The notes beneath the pieces were generated by a model. That model saw only the letters and a program-made list of their open reading frames with translations, made no database searches and was not told the origin of the DNA. Position numbers and translations under genes: made by a program. Shown piece by piece: positions 51,987 to 61,157 of a stretch of 64,000 nt of DNA (positions are counted from its first letter, which is position 1; each line of letters begins with the position of its first letter). The stretch comes from Rosistilla oblonga. Lineage in GTDB: Bacteria; Planctomycetota; Planctomycetia; Pirellulales; Pirellulaceae. The stretch covers positions 6,827,339-6,891,338 of the forward strand of contig NZ_CP036292.1 in the NCBI RefSeq assembly GCF_007751715.1, written 5' to 3'.

Positions 51987-52990
51987 CATACGCAGACGTT
52001 CCTATCGATCGGGATTCCATCAATCCCGCCTACAAACCACGAGGTTGGATGCGGTACGCGCTGCGCGGTGCGGCCGTCTACCATCTCGCCTGGGGTGCGT
52101 TGGCGATCATGATGCCCGCGACGATGCTCGGCTGGCTGGGTGCCGACGGCGACGGATTAGCCCTCACCCTCTGGCAATACATCGGCTTGCTTGTCGGGCT
52201 GTTTGGAATCGGGTGCGGGATCGCATCGCGAAACCCGACCGGGCACTGGCTGCTGCTGACGATCGGGTTGATGGGAAAGATCTTCACAGCCACAGGATTC
52301 GCGCTGGCGTTTTCAACTGGTGCGGTCCCTATGGCGATCGGTTGGACTGTGCTCACCAACGATCTGATATGGATGGTTCCATTGGCGTTGATTCTTTGGG
52401 AATCGGCGCACACCGCCCATGCCGTCGATTCGGCTCACAGCGAACCGGAAGCCGACGATCCGATGAACGATCTGCGGACCAACACCGGCAAAAGCTTAAA
52501 CGAACTGGCCAACGCCAACCCGCAAATGATCGTCTTCCTGCGTCATGCCGGCTGTACGTTTTGCCGTCAGACGCTGGCCGACATCTCGCTGCAACGGGCG
52601 TTGATCGAGGAGACCGGATGCCGGTTGTTGTTCGTCCACCTTGGCCCCGAAGACGCTCAAGCGACCGAAGTCTTTCGCCGCTACGACGTCGACGATGTTC
52701 CCCGAATCTCCGACCCGAAGTGTCGGTTGTACCGGCAGTTTGGACTGGAGCTCGGTGGCTTTTCGCAGCTGTTTGGCCTGCGAGTCTGGCTGCGTGGCTT
52801 GATCTACGGATTTGTCAACGGACATGGGATCGGCGCGATCCAAGGCAACAGCTTTCAGATGCCGGGAGTCTATCTGTACCACTGCGGCATGATCCTTGAC
52901 GGCATCCGCCACGAACTCGCGTCGGATCGCACCAACTACGTCGACTTCGCCCGCCAGATCGAACAATCGCCCCCCGCAGTCTCCGCATAG
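51983..52990 (+). CDS. Four-helix membrane protein fused to a peroxiredoxin-like (PRXL2/SelL-type) domain
   Basis: 335 residues. The first ~150 have four hydrophobic helices (A-A-V-Y-H-L-A-W-G-A-L-A..., then Y-I-G-L-L-V-G-L-F-G-I). The C-terminal half is a thioredoxin-fold domain with F-L-R-H-A-G-C-T-F-C-R-Q-T as the redox CxxC and F-V-H-L-G-P-E-D, as in AhpC/TSA-like PRXL2 and SelL proteins. Such domains reduce peroxides or disulfides. Its coupling to the sigma factor and the divergent lipid operon suggests an oxidative-stress module. No selenocysteine codon is present. Confidence 0.82.
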   Translation: MTYADVPIDRDSINPAYKPRGWMRYALRGAAVYHLAWGALAIMMPATMLGWLGADGDGLALTLWQYIGLLVGLFGIGCGIASRNPTGHWLLLTIGLMGKIFTATGFALAFSTGAVPMAIGWTVLTNDLIWMVPLALILWESAHTAHAVDSAHSEPEADDPMNDLRTNTGKSLNELANANPQMIVFLRHAGCTFCRQTLADISLQRALIEETGCRLLFVHLGPEDAQATEVFRRYDVDDVPRISDPKCRLYRQFGLELGGFSQLFGLRVWLRGLIYGFVNGHGIGAIQGNSFQMPGVYLYHCGMILDGIRHELASDRTNYVDFARQIEQSPPAVSA

Positions 52991-53211
52991 AGGCGAAGCA
53001 GGTGGGCGGTTTCTCAAGCGATTCACGGAAAAGATTTGCATTGCGTCCTTCCGGCATCCGGGGATGCATCGATGACACGACGGTATCAAATCAACGAATA
53101 GTCGCTTGCCTGCGCAGGTCCAACGCACGACAATTGTTAACAGAGGCTTTTCACTGCGATCCCGATCGCCCCGCACAGCGCACACCTGAATCCCCATTCG
53201 AAGGAATTTGC

Positions 53212-53427
53212 ATGCTGACTCCCAACTTCAATGCAGTAATTCGCCGTGATGGCCAATGGTGGATCGGCTGGATCGAGGAGATTCCAGGCGTCAATTCACA
53301 AGGTGCAACTCGCGATGAGCTGATAGCGAACCTACGCGATGCGCTTGTGGAGGCGATCGAACTGAATCGCGAAGACGCTCGAAGAGCTGCGGGCGAAGCA
53401 TATGAAGAGGTGGCGATTCAACCGTGA
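53212..53427 (+). CDS. HicB-like antitoxin without a HicA partner
   Basis: 71 residues from ATG at 53212 with AAGGA 7 nt upstream; the open frame runs back to 53002 without coding character. F-N-A-V-I-R-R-D-G-Q-W-W-I-G-W-I-E-E-I-P-G-V-N-S-Q-G-A-T and L-R-D-A-L-V-E-A-I-E-L-N form the HicB fold. A GTG at 53424 would open only a 22-codon frame with no HicA similarity, so this is an orphan HicB. Confidence 0.8.
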   Translation: MLTPNFNAVIRRDGQWWIGWIEEIPGVNSQGATRDELIANLRDALVEAIELNREDARRAAGEAYEEVAIQP

Positions 53428-53454
53428 AATGCCTGCTCTTAACAGTGAACGAGA

Positions 53455-53799
53455 TCAAATCGACCGCCCCAATAGTTTGCTCAACTCATTGAAAACGGCT
53501 TCGCAACCGGCATCGCCGATGTGCCCCATCTTCTCGCGGATACGGCCTCGGTCGATCGCTCGCAATTGAAACACCAACGCAACGGAAGCCTTGCCCAACC
53601 CGCTTTCTGACGATGCGGCAATCGTCGTGGTTCCTGCGAACCGCAACGCTCGAATTGCCGTGCTCAGCGGCACCACCAGCGCTGTAGGTAGACCTCCTGC
53701 ATATCGATCTTCCTGCATGATGATGGCGGGGCGACGGCCATGTTGTTCCCGACCATTGGCCCGCGGAAAATCGACCCAATGAATGTCGCCGACATTCAT
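53455..53799 (-). CDS. MazF/PemK-type endoribonuclease toxin
   Basis: 114 residues from ATG at 53799, overlapping the antitoxin stop by ATGA; the upstream frame start is not used. V-G-D-I-H-W-V-D-F-P, G-R-R-P-A-I-I-M-Q and V-V-P-L-S-T are MazF features, and the R-A-I-D-R-G-R-I end helix matches. It would cleave mRNA at short specific sequences. Confidence 0.87.
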   Translation of the reverse strand: MNVGDIHWVDFPRANGREQHGRRPAIIMQEDRYAGGLPTALVVPLSTAIRALRFAGTTTIAASSESGLGKASVALVFQLRAIDRGRIREKMGHIGDAGCEAVFNELSKLLGRSI

Positions 53800-54011
53800 T
53801 GCTCCTCTGCCTCCCATTTTTCGATCATCGCCCACGCTTCATCGCTAGCTTGATCCCATGCCTGCATCTCGGCACGCAGTTCGGCCGGAATCGATTCCGG
53901 CTCGACCACGATCTCGACATGCGTCCCTTCAGCCAACTGCTGGGTTGCTTGCGGAACAATCACGCCATCTTTCACGATCCCAGGAATGCTCGCTCGACTA
54001 TCTGTGGACAT
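53796..54011 (-). CDS. AF2212-like (DUF104-type) antitoxin
   Basis: 71 residues. G-I-V-K-D-G-V-I-V-P-Q-A-T-Q-Q-L-A-E-G-T-H-V-E-I-V-V matches the AF2212/DUF104 pattern rather than MazE. The acidic helical tail (M-I-E-K-W-E-A-E-E-Q) would wrap the toxin. It is the upstream partner of the MazF-type gene with a 4-bp overlap. Confidence 0.8.
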   Translation of the reverse strand: MSTDSRASIPGIVKDGVIVPQATQQLAEGTHVEIVVEPESIPAELRAEMQAWDQASDEAWAMIEKWEAEEQ

Positions 54012-54140
54012 CTTTTCACTCCGATCAGCTCTCTGTTCCGTCTCCGCCGACCAAACTTGAATTACTCAAGCCTGATGATTCCCTACCGGAACCTTTTAAC
54101 CTAGCATAACTGGACGTCTGCCCTTAAGTCCACAAAGAAA

Positions 54141-54365
54141 TCAGGACTGCGGACGTTGATCGAGATCGGCAAACACTTCGTCGCCGTTTATGCCCAACCC
54201 CGCATCCAGTTCAGCAATCCCCTTCTGGATGTCAGATCGCAACTGTTGCCGGCCCATCAACAATCGCACGCCGTCGACAACGGCCTCATTTGCCGAATCG
54301 TATTCGCCGGAGGCGACGAGCCCCTCAACAAACTGCATTGCTTCGCGTGGTAGTTCGATGTTCAT
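54141..54365 (-). CDS. ParD-family antitoxin without an adjacent toxin
   Basis: 74 residues, ribbon-helix-helix. M-N-I-E-L-P-R-E-A-M-Q-F-V-E-G-L-V-A-S-G-E-Y and E-A-V-V-D-G-V-R-L-L are the DNA-binding part, and G-I-A-E-L-D-A-G-L-G-I-N-G-D-E-V-F-A-D-L the ParE-binding tail. No ParE frame lies in the 130 bp before the next gene on the strand, so the toxin was lost or is elsewhere. Confidence 0.8.
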   Translation of the reverse strand: MNIELPREAMQFVEGLVASGEYDSANEAVVDGVRLLMGRQQLRSDIQKGIAELDAGLGINGDEVFADLDQRPQS

Positions 54366-54484
54366 TCCAAACCTCTGCTGTTGAGACCAGGAGACTGAAT
54401 GTGGTTTCTCACTAGGTCTCTTTGATTCTACGCCACCGAGATTCGATTTGACAGAATCCGCTTGGTATTACCCATACCTCAAGC

Positions 54485-56014
54485 CTATTTGTCGACGCGG
54501 CCTGGCGGGCGGGCACCGGTGGCAGGGCGTTTGGTCAGCTTGTCCCCCAGGTCGTTGCGAGCGGCTTCGGCGTGCTTCTGCAACATCGCCACGACTTCGG
54601 GATGTTGGTCGATCACATTCGTCGTTTCGTTGACGTCGTTGTCGAGGTCAAACAATTCGAGCCCGATCGTTGTGTGCTGATAGTTCGTCGGCAAACCATC
54701 GGTTCCTCCCGGCTTGCCAGCAAGCGTTCGGTAGCGATGCGGGAAGTGCAGCTTCCAGCGATCGTTGCGAACCGCATGCAGCTCGCCACCGCTGTAGTAA
54801 CAGTAAAACGCTTCGTGAGGAGATTCGGCTTCCCCCTCTTTGTCGAACATCAGCGGACCGATGTCCTTACCGTCGATCTTGTGTTTGGGTAACTCAGCAC
54901 CAATCAAATTTGCGACCGTCGGCAGGATGTCGATCGTCGACGCCAATTGATCACACGTCGTCCCAGCGGGAATTTTTCCTGGCCACTTCATCACCGTCGG
55001 CACGCGGTAGCCTCCCTCGAACATCGTTCCCTTCCCTTCGCGGAGGCTCGTCACGCCGGCGTGATCGCCGTACGACAACCAGGGTCCGTTATCGGAGGTG
55101 AAGATCACGAGAGTATCGTCCTCGATGCCGTTCTTCTTCAGCGCCGCGTTGATCTGACCAACCGACCAATCGACTTCCATCACGACATCGCCGAACAGCC
55201 CACGCTTGCTCTTCCCTTTGAACTTTTCCGAGACGTACAGAGGGACGTGAACCATGCTGTGAGGAACATACAAAAAGAAGGGCTTGTCTTTGTTGCGTTC
55301 GATAAACGAAACCGCTCGTTCGGTGTACTGAGTCGTCAGTTGCTCCTGATCCTCGCCGCTGACCTGCGGATTGATCGTTTCGTTCCCTTCGATCAACGGC
55401 AGGTGTGGCCAGCGTTTCACACGTTGTTCCATCGGCAGATGCAACACGTTGGGATGGTAGGGCCACATGTCGTTGCTGTAGGGCAAACCGAAGTACTCGT
55501 CGAAGCCGTGCTGCAGCGGCAGGAAGGGTTTCAAGTGTCCCAGATGCCACTTGCCATAGATCGCTGTCGCGTAGTCTTTCTGTTTACAGAGTTCGGCGAT
55601 CGTCATCTCATCGGGATTCAGTCCCACCTTGGACGCTGGCCCAAACGCGCCACTGATCCCAAGCCGGCGGTTGTAACATCCGGTCATCAGCGCAGCTCGC
55701 GACGCCGAACAGACGGCCGACGAGACGACAAAATCGGTAAACCGACGCCCTTGCTGGGCCATCTCATCGAGGTTCGGCGTCTCAATCCCCTCGGCACCAA
55801 ACGGGCCGATGTCTTCGTATCCCATGTCGTCGATAAAAATGACGACCACGTTGGGCAAGCGTTCCGCTGCGGCGGCGCGTTGTGATGCCGATCCGCCGAC
55901 CAACAGACAGATCAACAAACTCAGCGGTGCTGCGATCGCTGGCGTCCATGTTCGGATCGCCCGCGGTCGGCGATGAATTCCCGACGACTGGATTGGAGGG
56001 TGGCTAGAGAGCAT
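54485..56014 (-). CDS. Secreted sulfatase (formylglycine-dependent)
   Basis: 509 residues from ATG at 56014; the longer frame start at 56152 is less likely. Signal peptide from [16 protein letters not shown]. Metal site D-D at 62-63 (F-I-D-D-M-G-Y), C-S-A-S-R with Cys102 to be converted to formylglycine, G-K-W-H-L-G, and F-T-S-D-N-G-P. Such enzymes remove sulfate esters from algal polysaccharides or glycosaminoglycans and are abundant in marine planctomycetes. Substrate cannot be assigned. Confidence 0.94.
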   Translation of the reverse strand: MLSSHPPIQSSGIHRRPRAIRTWTPAIAAPLSLLICLLVGGSASQRAAAAERLPNVVVIFIDDMGYEDIGPFGAEGIETPNLDEMAQQGRRFTDFVVSSAVCSASRAALMTGCYNRRLGISGAFGPASKVGLNPDEMTIAELCKQKDYATAIYGKWHLGHLKPFLPLQHGFDEYFGLPYSNDMWPYHPNVLHLPMEQRVKRWPHLPLIEGNETINPQVSGEDQEQLTTQYTERAVSFIERNKDKPFFLYVPHSMVHVPLYVSEKFKGKSKRGLFGDVVMEVDWSVGQINAALKKNGIEDDTLVIFTSDNGPWLSYGDHAGVTSLREGKGTMFEGGYRVPTVMKWPGKIPAGTTCDQLASTIDILPTVANLIGAELPKHKIDGKDIGPLMFDKEGEAESPHEAFYCYYSGGELHAVRNDRWKLHFPHRYRTLAGKPGGTDGLPTNYQHTTIGLELFDLDNDVNETTNVIDQHPEVVAMLQKHAEAARNDLGDKLTKRPATGARPPGRVDK

Positions 56015-56212
56015 GGAAATCCCGGGTGGCTGAAGGTCTTGGGGGCGAGGTGGGAACCAAAATCGGCAGCCCCCAGTTTTATTGCTCGCCCGTGCCCGGT
56101 CAATTCCCGGCCGTAATTGAGGCGATTGGGTTGCGAGTTGCCACGTTGACAATCATGGTTTAATCTCAACGATCCCTCCCCAACCTGTGTTCAACTCCTG
56201 CCGAGGTGCCTT

Positions 56213-57451
56213 GTGAAGTCGATTGCCGCATTGATTGTTCTGTTGCTGGCTGGCACCGCGGTTGCCGAACAACCGAATTGGAACCAGTTCCGCGGTCCCG
56301 ATGGCGACGGCAAAACCGGGGCGACAGGGCTGCCGGTCACCTGGAGCGATACCGAAAACGTCGTCTGGAAGACGCCCATTCACGGCAAGGGATGGTCCTC
56401 GCCCGTCGTTTGGGACGACCAGATCTGGATGACGACGGCATCCGAAGATGGCAAGCAGATGTCGGCGGTCTGCGTCGATTTCAACAGTGGCAAAGTCGTG
56501 CACGATGTGCCGCTGTTCGAAAATGCCGAACCGCGATACTGCCATCCGCAAAACAGCTACGCCTCGCCAACCCCGGTCGTCGAAGCGGGCCGGTTGTACG
56601 TTCACTTTGGCAGCTACGGAACCGCGTGTGTCGACACGACCAAAGGTGCCAAGATCTGGGAGCGACGCGATCTGATCTGCAACCACTGGCGTGCCCCCGG
56701 ATCGTCGCCGATCGTGCATGGCAACCTATTGATCGTCGCCTACGACGGATACGACAACCAATTTGTGATCGCGTTCGATAAACAGACCGGCGAGACGGCG
56801 TGGCGGGTCGACCGAAACATCGAATACGGAACCGACAACGGCGATCACAAGAAGGCGTACAGCACGGCAAAGATCATCCAACACGAAGGTCGATCGGAAA
56901 TGATCAGCCCCGGCGCTGTCGCCACGATCGCGTACGATCCCGAAACCGGCAAAGAGCTGTGGAAGGTTTATCACGGCGGAATGAACGCGGCCCCACGTCC
57001 GCTGTTCGCCAACGGTTTGGTCTACATCACCGGCGGCGCACACGATCTGGGTTTGATCGCCGTCCGCCCCGGCGGCACCGGCGACGTCACCGACTCCCAC
57101 ATCGTCTGGGGCAAGGGGCGTGGAATGCCCAAACGCGGATCGCAGATCATCGTCGACGACCTGATGTTTGCGATCACCGACGACGGGATCGCGATCTGCT
57201 TGGACGCCAAGACGGGCGACCAAATCTGGAAACATCGCATAGGCGGCGACTTCTGGGCCTCGCCGCTGTACGCCGAAGGTCGCATCTACGGCTTCAACAA
57301 AGATGGCGACTGCCCCGTGTTCGAAGCGAGCGAAAAATTCAAACTGCTGGCCAACAACAAGCTGCCCGAGACGATCTGCGCATCGCCCGCGGTGATCGGC
57401 AACAGCTTGATCATCCGCACGCAGTCGCACCTGTACCGGATCGAAAAATAG
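56213..57451 (+). CDS. PQQ-like beta-propeller secreted protein
   Basis: 412 residues from GTG at 56213; signal peptide MKSIAALIVLLLAGTAVA. It begins N-W-N-Q-F-R-G-P-D-G-D-G and W-K-T-P-I-H-G-K-G-W-S-S-P-V-V, the standard opening of planctomycete PQQ-propeller repeat proteins. Blade motifs of the type A-x-D-x-x-T-G-x-x-x-W recur (A-F-D-K-Q-T-G-E-T-A-W, Y-D-P-E-T-G-K-E-L-W, L-D-A-K-T-G-D-Q-I-W). Residues for binding PQQ itself are not established. Possibly periplasmic scaffold or dehydrogenase-like. Confidence 0.9.
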   Translation: MKSIAALIVLLLAGTAVAEQPNWNQFRGPDGDGKTGATGLPVTWSDTENVVWKTPIHGKGWSSPVVWDDQIWMTTASEDGKQMSAVCVDFNSGKVVHDVPLFENAEPRYCHPQNSYASPTPVVEAGRLYVHFGSYGTACVDTTKGAKIWERRDLICNHWRAPGSSPIVHGNLLIVAYDGYDNQFVIAFDKQTGETAWRVDRNIEYGTDNGDHKKAYSTAKIIQHEGRSEMISPGAVATIAYDPETGKELWKVYHGGMNAAPRPLFANGLVYITGGAHDLGLIAVRPGGTGDVTDSHIVWGKGRGMPKRGSQIIVDDLMFAITDDGIAICLDAKTGDQIWKHRIGGDFWASPLYAEGRIYGFNKDGDCPVFEASEKFKLLANNKLPETICASPAVIGNSLIIRTQSHLYRIEK

Positions 57452-57465
57452 CGGCGGCGCGGCGG

Positions 57466-57819
57466 TTACTTCAACAGTCGCAGCGTGAAGGGATAGCGAT
57501 ACATCTCTCCCTCGTTCGCAGCCAAGGCGGCTCGGATTGCGAAGTAGACGTGGAAGACGACCAGCCCCAGGCCCAACGGAGCTGTCAAAAAGATCCCAAA
57601 ACCAAAGGTCAGAAAGGTGGCGGCGACCAGCGCGATCCCATACAGCATCACCGAGATGTTGAAGTTCAACGCCTCCTTGCCATGCGCGTCGACAAACGGC
57701 ATCTCATCCTTCTTCAGGATCCACACGACCAACGGCCCAAAGATGCTGCCCAGACCATTGGCCAGGTAGCCCAACAGGCCACATAAATGACATGCCATGG
57801 CGATAGTATTTGCATTCAT
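57466..57819 (-). CDS. DUF4870 membrane protein
   Basis: 117 residues from ATG at 57819. Three to four hydrophobic segments; C-H-L-C-G-L-L-G-Y-L, G-P-L-V-V-W-I-L-K-K-D-E and F-V-D-A-H-G-K-E-A-L-N-F-N-I are the DUF4870/Tic20-like core. Function unknown. It is convergent with the propeller gene, with 14 bp between. Confidence 0.87.
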   Translation of the reverse strand: MNANTIAMACHLCGLLGYLANGLGSIFGPLVVWILKKDEMPFVDAHGKEALNFNISVMLYGIALVAATFLTFGFGIFLTAPLGLGLVVFHVYFAIRAALAANEGEMYRYPFTLRLLK

Positions 57820-58026
57820 GCTGCGATTCCTCCGTCTGATTCCGTCACCCAAACACCCGACAATCCCGCCGCACAGTGTGGTTCTTATAATGACAATTCG
57901 CCACGGCAGCGGCAATCTTGGATGATCGCAGGAATCGGGGGGCTCGCCAACTACCAATAGCTTCCGCGGCCGCGAGCCAGATAAATCAGCGATTGACGGA
58001 CACACGACCGGTGTTAGAATCGACCG
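57820..58026. other. Divergent region upstream of the riboswitch
   Basis: About 200 bp that should hold the promoters for the DUF4870 gene (minus) and the riboswitch transcript (plus). Nothing else is recognised. Confidence 0.35.
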
Positions 58027-58226
58027 CGACATGGGTGCCGAGCGTCGACTTGTGGTCCGCTCGGAGAATAGGGAAAACGGTGCAAATCCGTTGCGGTCCC
58101 GCCGCTGTAACCGGGGACGAGGCTTAACTCACTGCCACTGTGACCGATGCGATCATGAAGATCGCGGTTGCGGGAAGGCATAAGCCGAGGCTGAACCGGG
58201 AGCCAGAAGACCTGCCCAGCTGTCAT
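58027..58226 (+). promoter_or_regulatory. Cobalamin riboswitch
   Basis: All core elements are in order on the plus strand: GGGTGCC (58033-58039), AATAGGGAA (58067-58075), GGTGCAAATCC (58079-58089), GCGGTCCCGCCGCTGTAACC (58093-58112), GGGGAC, GCCACTG (58134-58140), GGGAAGGC (58172-58179), and the B12 box AGCCAGAAGACCTGCC (58201-58216). This is a canonical adenosylcobalamin/cobalamin aptamer. Downstream, GAGCGG/CCGCTC (58259-58285) encloses a T-rich loop and could be part of the expression platform; there is no clear T-run terminator. Confidence 0.96.
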
Positions 58227-58415
58227 CGCACAATAGCGTCGTACCCTCGGGGAACAGGGAGCGGACGTGATTTTTCAGACCGCTCGCGCTGCAACGGCAC
58301 TGGCCGGCAATCGTGCGAGCGACGAAAGATCTCGATCTTCGCTCATGCTCTGTGCCGGTAGGAACTGCGAACCGTAGAGCCACCGTGGCAGTCGGCTCGA
58401 AAGATCTTTCCATCC

Positions 58416-59309
58416 ATGAAAATGAACAACACGCGCCGCGCCGGCTTCACGCTGGTCGAACTGCTGGTCGTGATCGCAATCATCGGCATCTTAGTTGGAT
58501 TGCTGTTACCCGCCGTGCAACAAGCCCGTGAAGCAGCTCGCCGCATGCAGTGCAAGAACCGGCTGAAACAGATCGCATTGGCGCTGCATAATTATGCCGA
58601 CACCTACCGCGAGACGATGATTCCGTACGTCGTCGAAGATCAAGCGCGGATCAATTACTTGGCGACCTACTCGGGAGCTCAGGGCAAGGCACAGTTCTGG
58701 TTCGGAACCGTCGACTACGACCAACCCGATCCGAACCAACAACTCGATTACACCCAAGGCCCTTTGGCCCCGTTCATCGAGACAAGTTACACATCGTTCC
58801 AATGCCCCGACTTTGGCCCCGGCCAGATGGACACTGTGAAATACGGTTTCCCCGCGTCGGGCTTTGGATTCAACGGCTACAACCTCTCGCGGTCCTCGGG
58901 GGTCGATTGGTTGCCGCCAACTTACGCCGCGGTCCCCAATCCCGAACCGATGGTCCGCCGTTTTGCCGAGGTCCGTTCGATGAGTGCAACAGTCGCTTTT
59001 GCCGACAGCGCCCAAGTCAAACTTGTCTCCTTCTCGCCGCCAGCTTACAGCTTTGAAGAGAACTGGTTGTTGGACCCTCCCAGCCACAACTTCCCCAACG
59101 TTCACTTCCGCCATCACGGCGCAGCGAACGTTGCCTTCCTGGACGGACACGTCGAATCGCGGCAGCGACATTTCAAGATCGATGTCCCTGGCACCAACTA
59201 CATGTCATCCGAACAAGCTGCACTGATCGACGAGAAAAAGCTGGGCTATGTCAGCGACGGACACTTGGACGATCCTGCGTTGCAAGACGAACTGTACGAT
59301 CGCGAGTAG
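58416..59309 (+). CDS. DUF1559 pseudopilin-like protein under the cobalamin riboswitch
   Basis: 297 residues. The type IV pilin-like leader is textbook: [27 protein letters not shown], then [12 protein letters not shown]-x-L-K-Q-I-A-L-A-x-H-N-Y. The C-terminal DUF1559 signature is R-H[13 protein letters not shown]. After that, an extra acidic ~40-residue tail. Prepilin peptidase would cut after the Gly before Phe. It is the first gene after the aptamer, 190 bp downstream; a GAAAGATCTTTC palindrome sits at 58399-58410. Known B12 genes of this type are not described to my knowledge. Confidence 0.9.
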   Translation: MKMNNTRRAGFTLVELLVVIAIIGILVGLLLPAVQQAREAARRMQCKNRLKQIALALHNYADTYRETMIPYVVEDQARINYLATYSGAQGKAQFWFGTVDYDQPDPNQQLDYTQGPLAPFIETSYTSFQCPDFGPGQMDTVKYGFPASGFGFNGYNLSRSSGVDWLPPTYAAVPNPEPMVRRFAEVRSMSATVAFADSAQVKLVSFSPPAYSFEENWLLDPPSHNFPNVHFRHHGAANVAFLDGHVESRQRHFKIDVPGTNYMSSEQAALIDEKKLGYVSDGHLDDPALQDELYDRE

Positions 59310-59369
59310 GCACACGTCAGCCCGCTGAGTTCCTATTCGCCCCCAACGCCTTCCCCGGAAGTTCGATCG

Positions 59370-59705
59370 ATGTCCGCCAAAGTAAAAATCCGCCAAGCTG
59401 CCGCTTGCCTGTTGCTCCTGACCGTAAACGGCTGCGGCGAGACCGCACCGCCGGTCGCCGAGGTCACTCAATCGGTCTACGTCGACATCGACACGATGCA
59501 AGCGGTTGTCGCCGACACCGCCACGCAGACTCCCGCCATCCACCCGGTCACTGGCAAACGGACGCTGCAACCGGCACTCTATTGCCCAAAGTGCGAGCGA
59601 TGGCACGCGATCCCATCGGTCGAACAGATCAACCGAAAACCAGGCGCCACCCGCTGCCCCAAGACCGGCGCCGAAATGACCGCCGACGGTCCCTGGCCTG
59701 AATAG
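59370..59705 (+). CDS. Small lipoprotein-like protein with two Cys pairs
   Basis: 111 residues. An N-terminal hydrophobic segment ends L-L-L-L-T-V-N-G-C, a plausible lipobox (C22). The mature part is short, with Y-C-P-K-C-E-R-W-H, then A-T-R-C-P-K-T-G, a zinc-ribbon-like or haem/cobalt-binding arrangement. No family is recognised. It starts 60 bp after the DUF1559 stop, no terminator between, so it should share the riboswitch-controlled transcript. Confidence 0.72.
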   Translation: MSAKVKIRQAAACLLLLTVNGCGETAPPVAEVTQSVYVDIDTMQAVVADTATQTPAIHPVTGKRTLQPALYCPKCERWHAIPSVEQINRKPGATRCPKTGAEMTADGPWPE

Positions 59706-60241
59706 CGTTCGGCGGCCAATGGACCGCGAAGCGGCCCCAGAAGGTAGCCGGTGGTTTGAGCGCAGCGAATACCACCGGTAACCGATTCGCGAAATCGAAC
59801 GCCGTCCCCGAACGGGGGCTCACATCGATCTGCGCTCCCTTCGGGAGCGGCTGCGCGTGTGCGGGCGTCGTGTTCCGGAGGTACGCCGCGGCGCGGCGAC
59901 CTCCGGCTACCATCTGCGATCCCTGCGGGACTCGGTGTATATATCACAACCGTAACGTGCTCGCACCCAATGCAGGTGCCGGGCCGAAGGCCAGGCGATT
60001 TGCCTAGCCCAGGCCAGCGGCCTGGGAACACATCGCGCCCAGGTACAGCGAGGGCCAACGGTCCGGCGATTTGTTCGCCGATCGATCCGAACTGAGCAAA
60101 TTGCCGGGCCGTTGGCCCTACCGATCGGATGCTGCGATCGCCATTCCCAGGCCGTTGGCCTGGGCTAGGCAAATTGCTGGAGCTTCGCCCCGCCAAACCC
60201 AACCAGGCTCCAAACGTTCCGACGGCCATTGCACCGGAGTT
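59706..60241. repeat. Intergenic region with dispersed hairpin repeats
   Basis: No gene supported. GGCCAATGGACCGCGAAGCGG, CGGTGGTTTGAGCGCAGCGA and repeated CCCAGGCC..GGCCTGGG hairpins near 60006-60030 and 60148-60170, followed by GCAAATTGCTGGAGCTTCG, are related to the array units. They sit between convergent genes. Confidence 0.6.
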
Positions 60242-61135
60242 CTAAAACCGCGATTGGCGGCTGGCGAGGTATTCCGTGAGGGCTTTGTCGAAGGGCATGC
60301 TGGTGTCCAGCGGCACGTAATCGACTCGCAACTTGCTGCACCGCTCGCGATAGCCTTCGCGAAACTCTTCGATCGCTTCCAGGTAATCCTGGCGGATCTC
60401 GGTCGCGTCGACAGGCATCTTCTGTCCCGTTTCGGGATCCTCGAATTCGACAGGCCCATCGTACGGGAAATGGACTTCGGATTCGTCCAAGATGTGAAAC
60501 AGGATCACGTCGTGCCCGGCGTGTCGCAATTGCGCAAGGGCTCGATAAACCGGCTCGGGATCGCCCAGCAGATCGGAAAAGATCATCAACAGGCTGCGGT
60601 GCGGCAACATCGCCGCGACGCGGTGCAAGCTGTCGCCGAGGTCGGTCTCCCCCTCGGGCTTCAAGCGCGACAACTGGGCTAACAGATCGGTCACCTGGCT
60701 GCGACGACTGCGCGCCGGCAGATTCGCTCGCAACTTGTCGCTGAACGTCAGCAGCCCCACCGGATCCTGCTGCATGATCATAAGATAGCAGAGCGAGGCG
60801 GCTAGGCAGATCGAATACTCAAACTTCGAAAACTGCTGGCGATGCGTAAACCCCATCGAACGACTGAGGTCCATCATCAGATAGCCGGTCAGATTCGTTT
60901 CCGATTCGTATCGTTTGACGTAATACTTGTCGGTCTTGGCGTAGACCAGCCAATCGATCGTCTTGGGGTCGTCCCCTTTGCTGTAGCGGCGATGCTCGCT
61001 GAACTCGACCGAAAACCCGTGGTACGGGCTGGCGTGCAAGCCCTGCAAAAAACCGCGAACGACCATCTGAGCGCGTAGATCCAGACGCTTGATCTGGTTC
61101 AGAACTTCCGGCTTCAGATAGCTTTCGGCGGACAT
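60242..61135 (-). CDS. DUF58 protein (VWA-like)
   Basis: 297 residues. The DUF58 block R-Y-S-K-G-D-D-P-K-T-I-D-W is present, as is F-S-V-E-F-S-E-H-R, and an MIDAS-like D-L-S-R-S-M-G. DUF58 proteins partner with MoxR ATPases as chaperone-like modules. The gene follows moxR on the same strand with 22 bp between. Confidence 0.92.
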   Translation of the reverse strand: MSAESYLKPEVLNQIKRLDLRAQMVVRGFLQGLHASPYHGFSVEFSEHRRYSKGDDPKTIDWLVYAKTDKYYVKRYESETNLTGYLMMDLSRSMGFTHRQQFSKFEYSICLAASLCYLMIMQQDPVGLLTFSDKLRANLPARSRRSQVTDLLAQLSRLKPEGETDLGDSLHRVAAMLPHRSLLMIFSDLLGDPEPVYRALAQLRHAGHDVILFHILDESEVHFPYDGPVEFEDPETGQKMPVDATEIRQDYLEAIEEFREGYRERCSKLRVDYVPLDTSMPFDKALTEYLASRQSRF

Positions 61136-61157
61136 GAGTTTCGAACCTAACGGTGGA

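Noticed and set aside
53424-53492. HicA-like toxin after HicB
   Set aside because: The GTG-initiated frame has only 22 codons and no HicA motif.
58399-58410. GAAAGATCTTTC palindrome as the riboswitch's ribosome-binding-site sequester
   Set aside because: It has no loop of its own and no pairing with the aptamer that I can draw; left as coincidence.
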